A DNA stretch of 64,000 bases from NCBI GenBank assembly GCA_016793865.1, contig JAEULJ010000003.1:124001-188000 (forward strand). Reading direction: 5' to 3'. Under the pieces are notes generated by a model. It did not search any database. It was not told the DNA's origin and saw only the letters and a program-made list of their open reading frames with translations. This document shows positions 46,313 to 56,716 of the stretch, in pieces. How positions within the stretch are numbered: the first letter of the stretch is position 1; each line of letters starts with the position of its first letter. Source of the DNA: Altererythrobacter sp. GTDB taxonomy: Bacteria > Pseudomonadota > Alphaproteobacteria > Sphingomonadales > Sphingomonadaceae. A program made the translations under genes and the position numbers.

Positions 46313-47626
46313 ATGGCGGCACCATCGGGCCCTCTCGAAATCGCCATCGCCGGCTGCGGGCCCGCCGGCCTGGCCGCCGCGCTACTGCTTCATCACGACG
46401 GACACCGGGTGACGCTTTTCGAGCGCTTCGACGCACCCCGTCCTGTCGGATCGGGTCTGATGATCCAGCCGACCGGTGTTGCCGTGCTGGCCCGCCTCGG
46501 GCTGGCGGAAAGGCTGATGGCCCGCGGCGCCCGGATCGACGCGCTGCTTGGTCTTCAGGAGAAGGGACGCATCGCGCTCGACGCCCGCTACGACGAGCTG
46601 GGCATTCCGGGTGCCTTCGGCATCGGCGTGCACCGCGCCAGCCTGTTCGCGGTGCTGTACGACGAAGTTCTCGCGCGCGGGATCGCCGTGCGAACCGGCC
46701 ACGAGGCAGTGCGGGTCTGCGGATCGCCCCAACGCCCTACCCTCGTTTTCGCGGACGGCGCGCGGAGCGCGGGCTTCGATCTCGCCATCGACGCGACCGG
46801 CTGGAATACGCGCCTGCAGTCGGGCGCCAGAAACCCGCTCGCCTTCGGGGCGCTGTGGACCACCCTGCCGATGGACGGCTGCGAGACAATCGCGCCGCAT
46901 CTGCTCGAACAGCGCTATCGCCGTGCGGCGCGGATGGCCGGCGTGCTTCCGATTGGAAGGCGTACACCGGACGGACCCGAAGAGGTCGCCTTCTTCTGGT
47001 CGCTGCGTGCCGACCTCTACCCGCAATGGCGCACTGCCCCGCTGGACGCCTGGAAGGCCGAAGTCGTGAGGGAGTGGCCCCAGATCGCCCCGCTGATGAG
47101 CCGAATCGAAGATCACGACGATCTCACCTTCGCGCGCTACTCGCATCGCAGCTGCCCCCAACCTCGCGGCGGCGCGCATTTCGTGATCGGCGATGCCTGG
47201 CACTCGGCTAGCCCGCAGCTTGGCCAGGGCGCGAACATGGCGCTGCTCGATGCCTGGGCGCTGGCCGCTGGCCTTCGCGAAGGGCGCACCATTGCGGAGG
47301 GGCTCCGTCTGGCGAGGGCGTGGCGCTCGGGCCACGTCGCGCTCTACCAGGCGGTTACCGCGATCTTCACCCCGCTGTATCAGTCCGATGCGAAATGGCC
47401 GGCGCTGCTGCGCGACAACATTCTCGCCCCGCTTTCGCGCGTCCCACCCATAACCCGGCTACAGGCGATGCTGATGAGCGGCATGTTCGGCTGGCCGCTC
47501 CGCCCGCTCGGCCTGGACCCGCCCGACTACGCGGCGATCGCCTCCTCCAGCGCGCCGCGCACCTCGGGGTCGGCCCAGTCGAGATCGCCGACCACGCGCC
47601 AGACCTCCTTGCCCGACGCATCGTAA
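46313..47626 (+). CDS. FAD-dependent monooxygenase (PHBH/UbiH family)
   Basis: 437 residues. FAD motif IAIAGCGPAGLAAALLLHHD (about 10-29), RPVGSGLMIQPTGVAVLARL, and the second FAD motif FVIGDAWHSASPQLGQGANM. The family hydroxylates aromatics or quinone precursors; substrate unknown. ATG 46313 has GGGGAG 7 nt upstream, preferred over GTG 46298. The last 100 bp (about 33 residues, Ser/Pro/Thr-rich) run antisense over the end of the TlpA-like gene and do not look like the family, so the natural stop may have been lost. Confidence 0.88.
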   Translation: MAAPSGPLEIAIAGCGPAGLAAALLLHHDGHRVTLFERFDAPRPVGSGLMIQPTGVAVLARLGLAERLMARGARIDALLGLQEKGRIALDARYDELGIPGAFGIGVHRASLFAVLYDEVLARGIAVRTGHEAVRVCGSPQRPTLVFADGARSAGFDLAIDATGWNTRLQSGARNPLAFGALWTTLPMDGCETIAPHLLEQRYRRAARMAGVLPIGRRTPDGPEEVAFFWSLRADLYPQWRTAPLDAWKAEVVREWPQIAPLMSRIEDHDDLTFARYSHRSCPQPRGGAHFVIGDAWHSASPQLGQGANMALLDAWALAAGLREGRTIAEGLRLARAWRSGHVALYQAVTAIFTPLYQSDAKWPALLRDNILAPLSRVPPITRLQAMLMSGMFGWPLRPLGLDPPDYAAIASSSAPRTSGSAQSRSPTTRQTSLPDAS

Positions 47627-48108
47627 AGCACGCTGACCGGCAGGCCGCCGCCGAAGTGGAAGCCCAGCGCGCCTTCGCGGTCGAGCCAGGGTTCGATACG
47701 CTGGAACCGCTCCTTCTCGAAATAGGTCAGCACCCTGTCGGGCGTGCCCAGATCCTGGCTGGCGGTCAGCACCTTGATGCGGCGATCCTCGCCCGCCAGC
47801 GCCTCCAGCAGGGGCATCTCCTTGACGCAAGGGGCGCACCAGGTCGCCCACAGGTTGAGCAGCACCGGCCGGCCCGCCAGGCTCGCGCGGTCGAAGGGGG
47901 CCTTGCTGGCGGGGTTGATGAGATCGAGCGTGGGCATGGGCTGGCCGGCGAAGCTGCGGTCGATGCTGGCCGCGCCCTTGGGCTTGGCGGCGGGCGCACC
48001 CGGCGCGGCGGTTCCTTGCGCCGCTTCGGGCGCGCCTCTATCGCAGCCCGCCAGGGGCAGCACGAGGGCAAGAGCGACAGTGACCGACAAGCGTGAAGGC
48101 GATGGCAT
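47527..48108 (-). CDS. TlpA-family thioredoxin-like lipoprotein
   Basis: 193 residues. Lipoprotein signal [20 protein letters not shown] with lipobox LAGC (Cys22), an Ala/Pro linker, and a thioredoxin fold with active site [12 protein letters not shown] (C91, C94). [20 protein letters not shown] gives the cis-Pro region. Anchored in the periplasm, it probably reduces disulfides for cytochrome c assembly or protein repair. Its ATG at 48108 and the argH ATG at 48107 share one CATG. Its 3' end overlaps the convergent monooxygenase gene by 100 bp. Confidence 0.9.
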   Translation of the reverse strand: MPSPSRLSVTVALALVLPLAGCDRGAPEAAQGTAAPGAPAAKPKGAASIDRSFAGQPMPTLDLINPASKAPFDRASLAGRPVLLNLWATWCAPCVKEMPLLEALAGEDRRIKVLTASQDLGTPDRVLTYFEKERFQRIEPWLDREGALGFHFGGGLPVSVLYDASGKEVWRVVGDLDWADPEVRGALEEAIAA

Positions 48109-49504
48109 GGGGGCAGGCTCCAACGCGATGTGGGGCGGCAGGTTCGCTGCCGGCCCTAGCGCGATCATGCGCGAAATCAACGCCTCCATCCCCTTCGACA
48201 AGGCGCTGTGGCGCGAGGATATCGCCGGCAGCCGCGCCCATGCGGCCATGCTGGCCGCACAGGGCATCATTTCCGCCGAGGATGCCGCCGCGATCGACGC
48301 GGGGCTGGCCCGCATCGCCGCCGACTACGAGGCCGACGGGGTTCCCGAGGACTGGGACCTCGAAGACATCCACATGACCACCGAGAGCCGGTTGACCGAG
48401 CTGATCGGCCCGGCGGCGGGAAGGCTGCACACCGCGCGCAGCCGCAACGACCAGGTGGCGACCGACTTCCGCCTGTGGGTGCGCGCCGCCTGCGAGCGGG
48501 CGGAGGCGGGGATCGAGGCCTTGCAGCAGGCGCTCGTCACCCGCGCGGGCGAGCACGCCGCCAGCATCATGCCCGGCTTCACCCATCTCCAGACCGCGCA
48601 GCCGGTGACGCTGGGCCACCACCTGCTGGCCTATTACGAAATGCTGAGGCGCGATCGCAGCCGGTTTGCCGATGCCCGCGCGCGGATGGACGAATGCCCG
48701 CTCGGCAGCGCGGCGCTTGCCGGCACCGGCTTCCCGATAGATCGCGCCGCGACAGCCGCCGCGCTTGGCTTCGCACGCCCCACCGCCAACAGTCTCGATG
48801 CGGTGTCCGACCGGGATTTCGCCCTCGATTACCTCCAGGCTGCGGCGCAATGCGCGCTGCACCTCAGCCGGCTGGCGGAGGAACTGATCCTGTGGGCCAG
48901 CCAGCCCTTCGGCTTCGTCCGCCTTCCCGATGCGCTGAGCACCGGAAGCAGCATCATGCCGCAGAAGAAGAACCCCGACGCGGCCGAGCTCGTGCGCGGG
49001 CATTCGGGTCGGATCGTGGGCGCGCTGACCGCCCTGATGGTCACGATGAAGGGACTGCCACTCGCCTATTCGAAGGACATGCAGGACGACAAGCCGCCGG
49101 TGTTCGAAGCGGCGGGCCTGCTTGACCTGAGCCTGGCGGCAATGGCGGGCATGATCGCCGAGAGCACATTCGACACCGCGCGGATGCGGGGCGCGGCGGA
49201 GGCCGGCTTCGCCACCGCTACCGACCTTGCCGACTGGCTGGTGCGCGCGGCGGGCGTGCCCTTCCGCGAAGCCCACCACATCACCGGCGCGGCGGTGCGG
49301 CTGGCCGAATCCCGCGCGGTCGCGCTCGACAGCCTCCCCCTCGCCGACCTCGCGGCGATCGATCCGCGCATCGACGAGCGCGTTTTCGCGGCGCTTTCCG
49401 TCGAGGCCTCGGTCGCCGCGCGCGCCAGCTATGGCGGAACCGCGCCGGCCCGTGTAGGCGAGCAGGTGGCGTCCGCGCGCCGCGCACTGGGAATGGACAA
49501 GTGA
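48107..49504 (+). CDS. argH: Argininosuccinate lyase
   Basis: 465 residues. Last step of arginine synthesis: argininosuccinate to arginine plus fumarate. [20 protein letters not shown], the segment [35 protein letters not shown], and the fumarase-family signature [18 protein letters not shown] with the catalytic Ser are intact. Start uncertain: ATG 48107 (GAAGG 8 nt upstream) or GTG 48080 nine codons earlier, inside the divergent gene. It heads argH-lipoprotein-lysA with 1-bp overlap to the next gene. Confidence 0.95.
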   Translation: MGAGSNAMWGGRFAAGPSAIMREINASIPFDKALWREDIAGSRAHAAMLAAQGIISAEDAAAIDAGLARIAADYEADGVPEDWDLEDIHMTTESRLTELIGPAAGRLHTARSRNDQVATDFRLWVRAACERAEAGIEALQQALVTRAGEHAASIMPGFTHLQTAQPVTLGHHLLAYYEMLRRDRSRFADARARMDECPLGSAALAGTGFPIDRAATAAALGFARPTANSLDAVSDRDFALDYLQAAAQCALHLSRLAEELILWASQPFGFVRLPDALSTGSSIMPQKKNPDAAELVRGHSGRIVGALTALMVTMKGLPLAYSKDMQDDKPPVFEAAGLLDLSLAAMAGMIAESTFDTARMRGAAEAGFATATDLADWLVRAAGVPFREAHHITGAAVRLAESRAVALDSLPLADLAAIDPRIDERVFAALSVEASVAARASYGGTAPARVGEQVASARRALGMDK

Positions 49505-49743
49505 TGCGAACTGCCCTGGCCCTGACCATCGCCGCGATCGCGCTCGCCGGTTGCGCCCAGCGCGCCGCGCTCGAACCGGCACCGGGAGCCAGCCTTCCGC
49601 CCGCGCCCTATGGCGCCAAGACCACGCCCGACGCGGATGCCCTGCTCGTCCCGCCCCCGCAGGCCGCGCCGGCGCGCAACATCGAGCTGCGCAGCCGCTC
49701 CGAGGAACGCGCCGACGATCCGTTCGACCTTCCGCCCGAATAA
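49504..49743 (+). CDS. lptM: Small lipoprotein, LptM-like
   Basis: 79 residues. [17 protein letters not shown] is a lipoprotein signal (lipobox LAGC). The mature part has LEPAPGASLPPAPYGAKTTP and ends ERADDPFDLPPE, the pattern of the short lipoprotein found between argH and lysA in sphingomonads. By family resemblance (Prokar lipoprotein, LptM group) it may assist LptD maturation in LPS export. This is an inference from size, position and N-terminus. ATG 49504 overlaps the argH stop by 1 bp; GTG 49501 is also possible. Confidence 0.8.
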   Translation: MRTALALTIAAIALAGCAQRAALEPAPGASLPPAPYGAKTTPDADALLVPPPQAAPARNIELRSRSEERADDPFDLPPE

Positions 49744-49828
49744 TCCGCGGCCACTCATCACCGCTGGCTATGGGCGCATAAAGAACCCCTCTATCGACAG
49801 CGACCGGGCGAGGCGGCAAGGCGCGCCG

Positions 49829-51091
49829 ATGGACGTATTCACTCTGCGCAGCGGCATCATGCATGCCGAGGATGTACCCTTGCCCGCCATCGCGGAGGCG
49901 GTGGGCACGCCGGTCTATGTCTATTCGCTGGCCAAGCTGACCGAGCGGGCACGGGCGTTCCGCCAGGGGCTCGCCGGACTCGATCGGCCGCTCCTTGCCT
50001 TCGCGGTGAAGGCCAATCCCAACCTGTCGGTTCTGCGCGTGCTGGGGCGCGAGGGTTATGGCGCCGATGTCGTCTCGGGCGGGGAGCTGACGCGGTCGCT
50101 GGCGGCGGGGATCGCGCCGGGCGACATCGTGTTCTCGGGCGTGGGCAAGACCCATGCCGAGATGACGCAAGGGCTCGAAGCCGGCATCGGTCAGTTCAAT
50201 ATCGAAAGCGAGGAGGAGGGGCGCGAACTCGCCGCCCTGGCCGCGAGCCGGGGAACGGTGGCGCGCTGCGCGCTGCGGGTGAACCCCGATGTCGACGCGC
50301 GCACCCACGCCAAGATCTCCACCGGCCGTAGCGAGAACAAGTTCGGCGTGCCGCTGGGCCGCGCGGCGGAGATATTCGCCGCGCTGGCGAGCGAGGCCGG
50401 GCTGGAGATGCGCGGGGTGGCGGTGCACATCGGCAGCCAGCTCGCCGAGCTGGAACCGCTGGAAACCGCCTTCGGCAAGCTGGGCGCGCTGATCGCCGAG
50501 CTGCGCGCGGCCGGCCACGCCATCACCCATGCCGATCTGGGCGGCGGGCTCGGGGTCTCCTATCGCCACGGCGAACGCTACCCCACGGCGGCCGAGTATG
50601 GCGAAATGGTCGCCCGCGCGACGAAGGGCTGGGACGTGCGCCTGACCTTCGAGCCCGGCCGTTTCATCGCCGCCGAGGCGGGCGTGCTGCTCACCCGCAC
50701 CATCCGCACCAAGCGCGGCGGCAACGGGCCGCCATTCGTGGTGGTCGATGCCGCGATGAACGATCTCGCTCGCCCCGCGCTCTATGGCGCCTACCACGAG
50801 TTCGAAGCGGTGGAACCCACCGGCGCGCGCGCGGTGGCGCATATCGTCGGCCCGATCTGCGAGACCGGCGACACCTTCGCCATGAACCGCGACTGCGACG
50901 CGCTGGAGGCCGGCGACCTGGCGGTGTTCCGCACCGCGGGCGCCTATGGGGCGACGATGGCGTCCAGCTACAATTCGCGCGGCTTCGTGCCGGAGGTGCT
51001 GGTGGACGGTGACCGCTTCGCCGTGGTGGCCGACAGGATCGCGCCCGCAGCCATCATGGATGCCGAGCGCGTGCCGGAGTGGCTGGCCTGA
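49829..51091 (+). CDS. lysA: Diaminopimelate decarboxylase
   Basis: 420 residues. PLP enzyme, last step of lysine synthesis. The Schiff-base Lys61 lies in LLAFAVKANPNLSVLRVL. Others are VVSGGELTRSLAAGI, SGVGKTHAEM, VAVHIGSQLAELEPL (alanine racemase-fold barrel), DLGGGLGVSYRHGE, FEPGRFIAAEAGVLLT and the C-terminal GPICETGDTFAMNRDC. Normal length. Its stop overlaps the next start by 1 bp. Confidence 0.96.
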   Translation: MDVFTLRSGIMHAEDVPLPAIAEAVGTPVYVYSLAKLTERARAFRQGLAGLDRPLLAFAVKANPNLSVLRVLGREGYGADVVSGGELTRSLAAGIAPGDIVFSGVGKTHAEMTQGLEAGIGQFNIESEEEGRELAALAASRGTVARCALRVNPDVDARTHAKISTGRSENKFGVPLGRAAEIFAALASEAGLEMRGVAVHIGSQLAELEPLETAFGKLGALIAELRAAGHAITHADLGGGLGVSYRHGERYPTAAEYGEMVARATKGWDVRLTFEPGRFIAAEAGVLLTRTIRTKRGGNGPPFVVVDAAMNDLARPALYGAYHEFEAVEPTGARAVAHIVGPICETGDTFAMNRDCDALEAGDLAVFRTAGAYGATMASSYNSRGFVPEVLVDGDRFAVVADRIAPAAIMDAERVPEWLA

Positions 51092-51870
51092 TGCACTCGC
51101 TGCCGCTGTTCCACCGCATCGCTGGCGCGAAGGTGGTGGTGATCGGCGGCGGGGTGATGGCGGACGCCAAGCGGCGGCTGATCGAGCGCGCGGGGGGCGT
51201 GTGTTGCGGCGAGGATGAGGCCGGCGCGGCCCGGCTCGCCCTGGTTGCGCTCGAAGACCGCATGGAAGGCGAAGCGGCGGCGCGCCGGCTCAAGGAGCGG
51301 GGGCTGCTCGTCAATGTCGCCGACCGGCCGGAGCTGTGCGATTTCACCCTAACCAGTGTGCTGGAGCGGGGGGATGTGCTGGTGGCGGTCGGCACCGGCG
51401 GGGCCAGCGCCGGCCTCGCCAAGCACCTGCGGCTGCGGCTGGAGGCTCTGCTGCCGCCCTCGCTCGGCGCACTTGCAGAGGGGCTTGCGCGGGCGCGCGA
51501 GGCGCTGCGGAGCCGCTGGCCCGATCCCGCCGCCCGCCGCGCCGCGCTCGACGCCGCGCTGGCCGAGGGCGGGCCGCTCGATCCGCTGAACACCGAAGCG
51601 GCGGAGCGGATCGAGAAATGGCTGGCCGATCCCGCCGGGTGCGACGAGCCGCGAACGGTCGAGATATGGCTCGCGAGCGACGATCCGGACGAGCTGACGC
51701 TGCGGCAGGCACGATGGCTCGGCCGGGCGGACACCATCCTGCACGATGCCGCATTTCCGCCCGCCATCCTGGCCCGCGCGCGTGCGGACGCGCGGCGCGG
51801 GGGTCTGGAGGACGCCGGCGTGGCGCGGCCCGGCCTCACCGTGGTGCTGCGCCGATCTCTTGGGGCGTGA
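51091..51870 (+). CDS. Precorrin-2 dehydrogenase-like protein (CysG N-terminal/SirC family)
   Basis: 259 residues. Rossmann motif HRIAGAKVVVIGGGVMADAK (GGG at 19-21), then ALVALEDRMEGEAAARRLKE, VNVADRPELCDFTLTSVLER and GTGGASAGLAKHLRLRLEAL, the order seen in the NAD-dependent precorrin-2 dehydrogenase/ferrochelatase half of siroheme synthase. The C-terminal half (about 170-259) is less conserved. Siroheme serves sulfite/nitrite reductase, neither of which is here. It overlaps lysA by 1 bp and ends the argH run. Confidence 0.85.
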   Translation: MHSLPLFHRIAGAKVVVIGGGVMADAKRRLIERAGGVCCGEDEAGAARLALVALEDRMEGEAAARRLKERGLLVNVADRPELCDFTLTSVLERGDVLVAVGTGGASAGLAKHLRLRLEALLPPSLGALAEGLARAREALRSRWPDPAARRAALDAALAEGGPLDPLNTEAAERIEKWLADPAGCDEPRTVEIWLASDDPDELTLRQARWLGRADTILHDAAFPPAILARARADARRGGLEDAGVARPGLTVVLRRSLGA

Positions 51871-51967
51871 ATCGCCCAAGCGCGCCTGCCGCTGTCGGGC
51901 GAACCTGAGCGTCCTCCAGCCCCGCGCTTCGCCAGCTCGGCGGTGACGGCGCACCGATGGCGCCGGC

Positions 51968-52957
51968 TCACACCAGCTTGGCGGCTTCCCGGCCCAGTTC
52001 GTCGAAATAGCGGGCCATCGCATCGGCGACAGGATCGGCCAGCACGATGAAGGCGCGGCGGCGGTCCTCAGGATCATGCTCGCGCACCAGCAGCCCCATC
52101 TCGGTCATCTGGGTAACCCAGCGCAGCGCGGTGGTGGGCGGGACCGCGGCAGCGATGCAAAGCGAGGTCACGCTGACGCGGCGGTGCTCGGCCCGCGCGG
52201 CGGTGAGATCGAGCAGGATATCCCAGGCCGGATCGGCGAACAGCCCGCTTTCGAAATAGCGATCGCGAAGGCGGCGCTGGCGGATGATCTGGTGGACCAG
52301 CCGTGGGTCCGGCAGCGGGGCACGCGGCTTGCGCATGAGGTCGCGATCGTCGTTGCCGCGATAGCCGATGCCGGGAGATGCCAGCCGGCCGGTCAGCGAT
52401 TCCCCTCGCTCGCCATCCAGCGGCAGGGCCAGCCGGTCGAGCCGCGCCGCCAGCCGCCCCACTTCGTGCGTGAGGCGCAGCATGGCCATCCGGTCCGCCT
52501 CGTCTAGCTCGCGCACGCGGCGCCCCGGCAGCCGTGCGAGCGCATGGCCAAGCGCGACGAGATATTCCCCCGGACGCGGATCGACGAGAAATTGCGCCGC
52601 CGCGCGCTCCACGCATCCAAACGCATCGTCGAGGCTATCCGCGCTCGTGAGCACAAGCACTTCGGCCCCGGCCCGGGAGGCCCGCTGGTCGAGCCGGATG
52701 AGCGCCGCCATGCCCGCGGCATCGAGCGAGCGGCAATCGACCACGCAGATGTCGCCAAGCGGATGAGCCTGCCCTTCCCCGGAATCGCCAAGCGGCCACG
52801 CGCCCTGGATGAATAGCCCCGCGCGCCGCGCCTCTTCCGCCAAACGGTCGAGAACGTCGGATTTCCCGAACAGCGACAAGGTCGGTGCCAGCACATCCGA
52901 CGGCACCGCCAGCGCCGTGTCGGCCATTCCCTCACACAGGTAAGCGACTTGCGCCAT
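51968..52957 (-). CDS. MarR-type winged-helix regulator with receiver-like N-terminal domain
   Basis: 329 residues. The C-terminal third has RVSVTSLCIAAAVPPTTALR, then WVTQMTEMGLLVREHDPEDR and RRAFIVLADPVADAMARYFD, a MarR-like recognition helix and wing. The N-terminal 130 residues (DICVVDCRSLDAAGMAALI, then AEVLVLTSADSLDDAFGC, AAAQFLVDPRPGEYL) have the strand/helix rhythm of a response-regulator receiver, with Asp in VVDC and Thr/Ser in LTS. The usual Lys is missing, so phosphorylation is doubtful. It stands alone. AGGAG lies 9 nt before the ATG. Target unknown. Confidence 0.78.
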   Translation of the reverse strand: MAQVAYLCEGMADTALAVPSDVLAPTLSLFGKSDVLDRLAEEARRAGLFIQGAWPLGDSGEGQAHPLGDICVVDCRSLDAAGMAALIRLDQRASRAGAEVLVLTSADSLDDAFGCVERAAAQFLVDPRPGEYLVALGHALARLPGRRVRELDEADRMAMLRLTHEVGRLAARLDRLALPLDGERGESLTGRLASPGIGYRGNDDRDLMRKPRAPLPDPRLVHQIIRQRRLRDRYFESGLFADPAWDILLDLTAARAEHRRVSVTSLCIAAAVPPTTALRWVTQMTEMGLLVREHDPEDRRRAFIVLADPVADAMARYFDELGREAAKLV

Positions 52958-53040
52958 TACGGGAAACTCCTGAGTCGTCCGGAACAGGACTAGAACGAAA
53001 CAGGATCATGTCAAGGATGGCGAAGCCTCGCCATCGGCCG

Positions 53041-54342
<1,302 letters not shown>

Positions 54343-54884
54343 GCCCTCGCCGATTCCCTTCCGCCATGAATGCGCGCGGCGCCCCGATAGTGCCCGGGCA
54401 TCGCGATCACAAGCGCCTCGCGCAGCAGTGCATAATGCTTATTGCAGTTGACACTTAACAATCTTGTTGTCCCAAATTGAAATAGATGGCAGATTGACCA
54501 CTTCGCCGAAGGGGGGTCGGCGATGCCGCACCCCGATCGCGCGATGTCGCCACAGAGGCGACGAGGATACGGCGTCATTCTCGGATGGCGCTGGCGAGAT
54601 CGCGGCAGCGGCTCCGCCCGGAGCTACCCACTGCCGCGGGCCTCTCCCGGTTGGACCCGCCGGGAGAGGCTTTCCCGCCACGCGCGCCCGGCTTCGCCGG
54701 GCCGTGTTTCGAACCCCCACAATGCCGCAAACTCGTTAAGGAATGCTGGGCGCAGGGGCCGGGCGCACTCACTCGGTCCCATGGTTAAGTTCGCCTTAAC
54801 CGCATTCGTAAAAGCGGTGTTGAGCCGGATGCTGAAAATCCGCATCCGGCGGGCGAACCATGCCCGGGGGACGGAACGCGGGTT
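54343..54884. other. 0.54-kb gap with five perfect inverted repeats
   Basis: No gene is seen. The part 54420-54500 is A/T-rich and may hold the purA promoter. Perfect inverted repeats lie at 54504-54522 (6-bp arms), 54640-54670 (11-bp arms, 9-nt loop), 54686-54702 (7-bp arms, TTC loop), 54783-54801 (GGTTAAG/CTTAACC, also a CtrA-type site) and 54824-54850 (9-bp arms, 9-nt loop). The 54640 arms share CCTCTCCC/GGGAGAGG with the palindromes at 7682-7742. Confidence 0.6.
54785..54799 (+). promoter_or_regulatory. CtrA-type binding site (TTAA-N7-TTAA)
   Basis: TTAA GTTCGCC TTAA followed by CC is an exact match to the TTAA-N7-TTAA(C) consensus of the alphaproteobacterial cell-cycle regulator CtrA. 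It lies 86 bp before the DUF1800 start and inside the 7-bp palindrome GGTTAAG/CTTAACC. It is the only TTAA-N7-TTAA match I noticed in the window. Confidence 0.6.
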
Positions 54885-56702
54885 ATGGACGAGGCAACAA
54901 CCATCGAAGGCCCCGTGCGCGAAGCCCGCGAGCAGGGCGAGCCGCACGGCACGCCGCAAGGCACACCATTCCCGTCGCACCTTTCGGTTCCGCTCCTCGC
55001 GCTGGGGGTGGCGGCTTGCGGCGGAGGCGGTAGCGGCAGTGGAGGCGGCGCCACTGGCGGAGTCGCCGCACCGGGGGTGCAGGTTCGCAAGCCGCAAAGC
55101 GATGCGGAGGCCGCGCGCTTCCTGCTGCAGACGGGCATCGCCGCGTCCACCGAAGAAATCGCCGACCTCAAGAGCGAGGGCTTTGCGCCGTGGCTCGATC
55201 GCCAGATGGCCGCCGCGCCATCCTCGGCGGTGGCATGGCTGGCCGCGCGCGGCTTCACCCAGATCGATACCAACCGCTGGTTCGACCGCACCGAACCGGG
55301 CGACTACATGGTCTGGAACCAGTTGATGGGCGGCGCGCCGGAAGTGCGCGCACGAGCGGCGCTCGCGCTGTCCGAATTCTTCGTGGTCTCGCTCGACGGG
55401 GTGGACTTCCGCTGGAAGAGCCAGGGCATGGCCCGCTATTGGGACATTCTCTCCGAAAACGCCTTCGGCAACTACCGCACGCTACTGGAAGCGGTCACGC
55501 TCAACCCCGCAATGGGCCAATGGCTCAACACGCTCGGCAATCGCCGGGCGGATGGCAAGGGGCGGGTGCCGGACGAGAACTATGCGCGCGAAGTGATGCA
55601 GCTCTTCACCATCGGCCTCTACGAACTCAACGCCGACGGCACCGTGCGTACCGGAGCCGGAGGCCAGGGGATCGAGACCTACGGCAACACCGATGTGCAG
55701 GAACTGGCCAAGGTGTTCACCGGCTATGATTTCGACTGGACCGGCACCACCACCACCCCCGACCCGAACAATGCGAGCTGGACCATCGAAAGCGTGGACT
55801 TCGCGCTCAAGCCGATGACGGCGGACTCCACGCGCTGGCGCTATCCGCGAGCCACCGGGTACCACTCTGCCGAGGCAAAGGCCTTTCTCGGCACCACGAT
55901 TCCCGCCGGCACCGGCCCGGCCGAAAGCCTCAAGCAGGCGCTCGACACCCTGTTCAACCACCCCAACACCGGCCCGTTCTTCGCGCGGCAGATGATCCAG
56001 CGGCTGGTGACCAGCAATCCCGCCCCCGGCTATGTCCAGCGCGTGGCGGCGGTGTTCGCCAACAACGGCAGGGGCGTACGCGGCGATCTGGGTGCGGTGT
56101 TCCGGGCGATCTGGCTGGACGACGAGGCGCTGGCCGCAGCGAATGTCACCAGCAACAGCTTCGGCAAGCTGCGCGAGCCGATCCTGCGCCTGGCGCAATG
56201 GGCGCGCAGCTTCGGCGCGACCTCCAAGAGCGGCAACTGGACGGTGGCCGACACGCGCGATCCCGCCAGCCGCCTGTCGCAAAGCCCGCTGCGCGCGCCA
56301 TCGGTTTTCAACTTCTTCCGCCCCGGCTACGTGCCCGCCGCCTCCAGCACCTCGGCCAGCGGCATGGTCGCGCCGGAGCTGCAACTGGTCAACGAGAGCA
56401 CCGCGCCAGCCTATGTCAACTTCATCCAGCGGGTGATCGCCGGGCAGGAATGGGTCACCAACGATCTGGCCGTGCCCTATGCCCAGGAGCTGGCGATGGC
56501 GCATGATGCCGGCCGGCTGCTCGACCGGCTCGACCTGCTGATGACGGGGGGACAGCTTTCCACCGAGAGCCGCACGGCGATCAGGGGCGGGCTCGACGCG
56601 AGTGTCGTCAGCGAGGCCAGCGACAGCGCGACCAAGCTGCGCCGGGTCCAGACCGCGGTGCTGCTGGTGATGGCCGCACCCCAATATCTTCTGCAGCGCT
56701 GA
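54885..56702 (+). CDS. DUF1800 domain-containing exported protein
   Basis: 605 residues. A hydrophobic stretch SVPLLALGVAACGGGG (lipobox-like VAAC) about 35 residues in suggests export, though the long polar N-terminus before it is odd. The DUF1800 core includes AARFLLQTGIAASTEEIADL, WFDRTEPGDYMVWNQLMGG, VPDENYAREVMQLFTIGLYE, GYHSAEAKAFLGTTIPAG, HPNTGPFFARQMIQRLVTSN and SPLRAPSVFNFFRPGYVP. It is nearly always paired with a DUF1501 gene, as here 14 bp downstream. Function not established; links to secretion or cell-surface deposition have been suggested. A CtrA-type site precedes it. Confidence 0.93.
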   Translation: MDEATTIEGPVREAREQGEPHGTPQGTPFPSHLSVPLLALGVAACGGGGSGSGGGATGGVAAPGVQVRKPQSDAEAARFLLQTGIAASTEEIADLKSEGFAPWLDRQMAAAPSSAVAWLAARGFTQIDTNRWFDRTEPGDYMVWNQLMGGAPEVRARAALALSEFFVVSLDGVDFRWKSQGMARYWDILSENAFGNYRTLLEAVTLNPAMGQWLNTLGNRRADGKGRVPDENYAREVMQLFTIGLYELNADGTVRTGAGGQGIETYGNTDVQELAKVFTGYDFDWTGTTTTPDPNNASWTIESVDFALKPMTADSTRWRYPRATGYHSAEAKAFLGTTIPAGTGPAESLKQALDTLFNHPNTGPFFARQMIQRLVTSNPAPGYVQRVAAVFANNGRGVRGDLGAVFRAIWLDDEALAAANVTSNSFGKLREPILRLAQWARSFGATSKSGNWTVADTRDPASRLSQSPLRAPSVFNFFRPGYVPAASSTSASGMVAPELQLVNESTAPAYVNFIQRVIAGQEWVTNDLAVPYAQELAMAHDAGRLLDRLDLLMTGGQLSTESRTAIRGGLDASVVSEASDSATKLRRVQTAVLLVMAAPQYLLQR

Positions 56703-56716
56703 CCAAGGGCGAGACG

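Noticed and set aside
54456..54470. TTAACAATCTTGTTG near 54455 as a second CtrA site
   Set aside because: Only one half-site fits; the second half (GTTG) does not match TTAA.
54690..54725. Possible tRNA remnant (TTCGAA within a stem-rich segment)
   Set aside because: A T-loop-like sequence occurs near 54707-54718, but no acceptor, D or anticodon arms can be paired around it.
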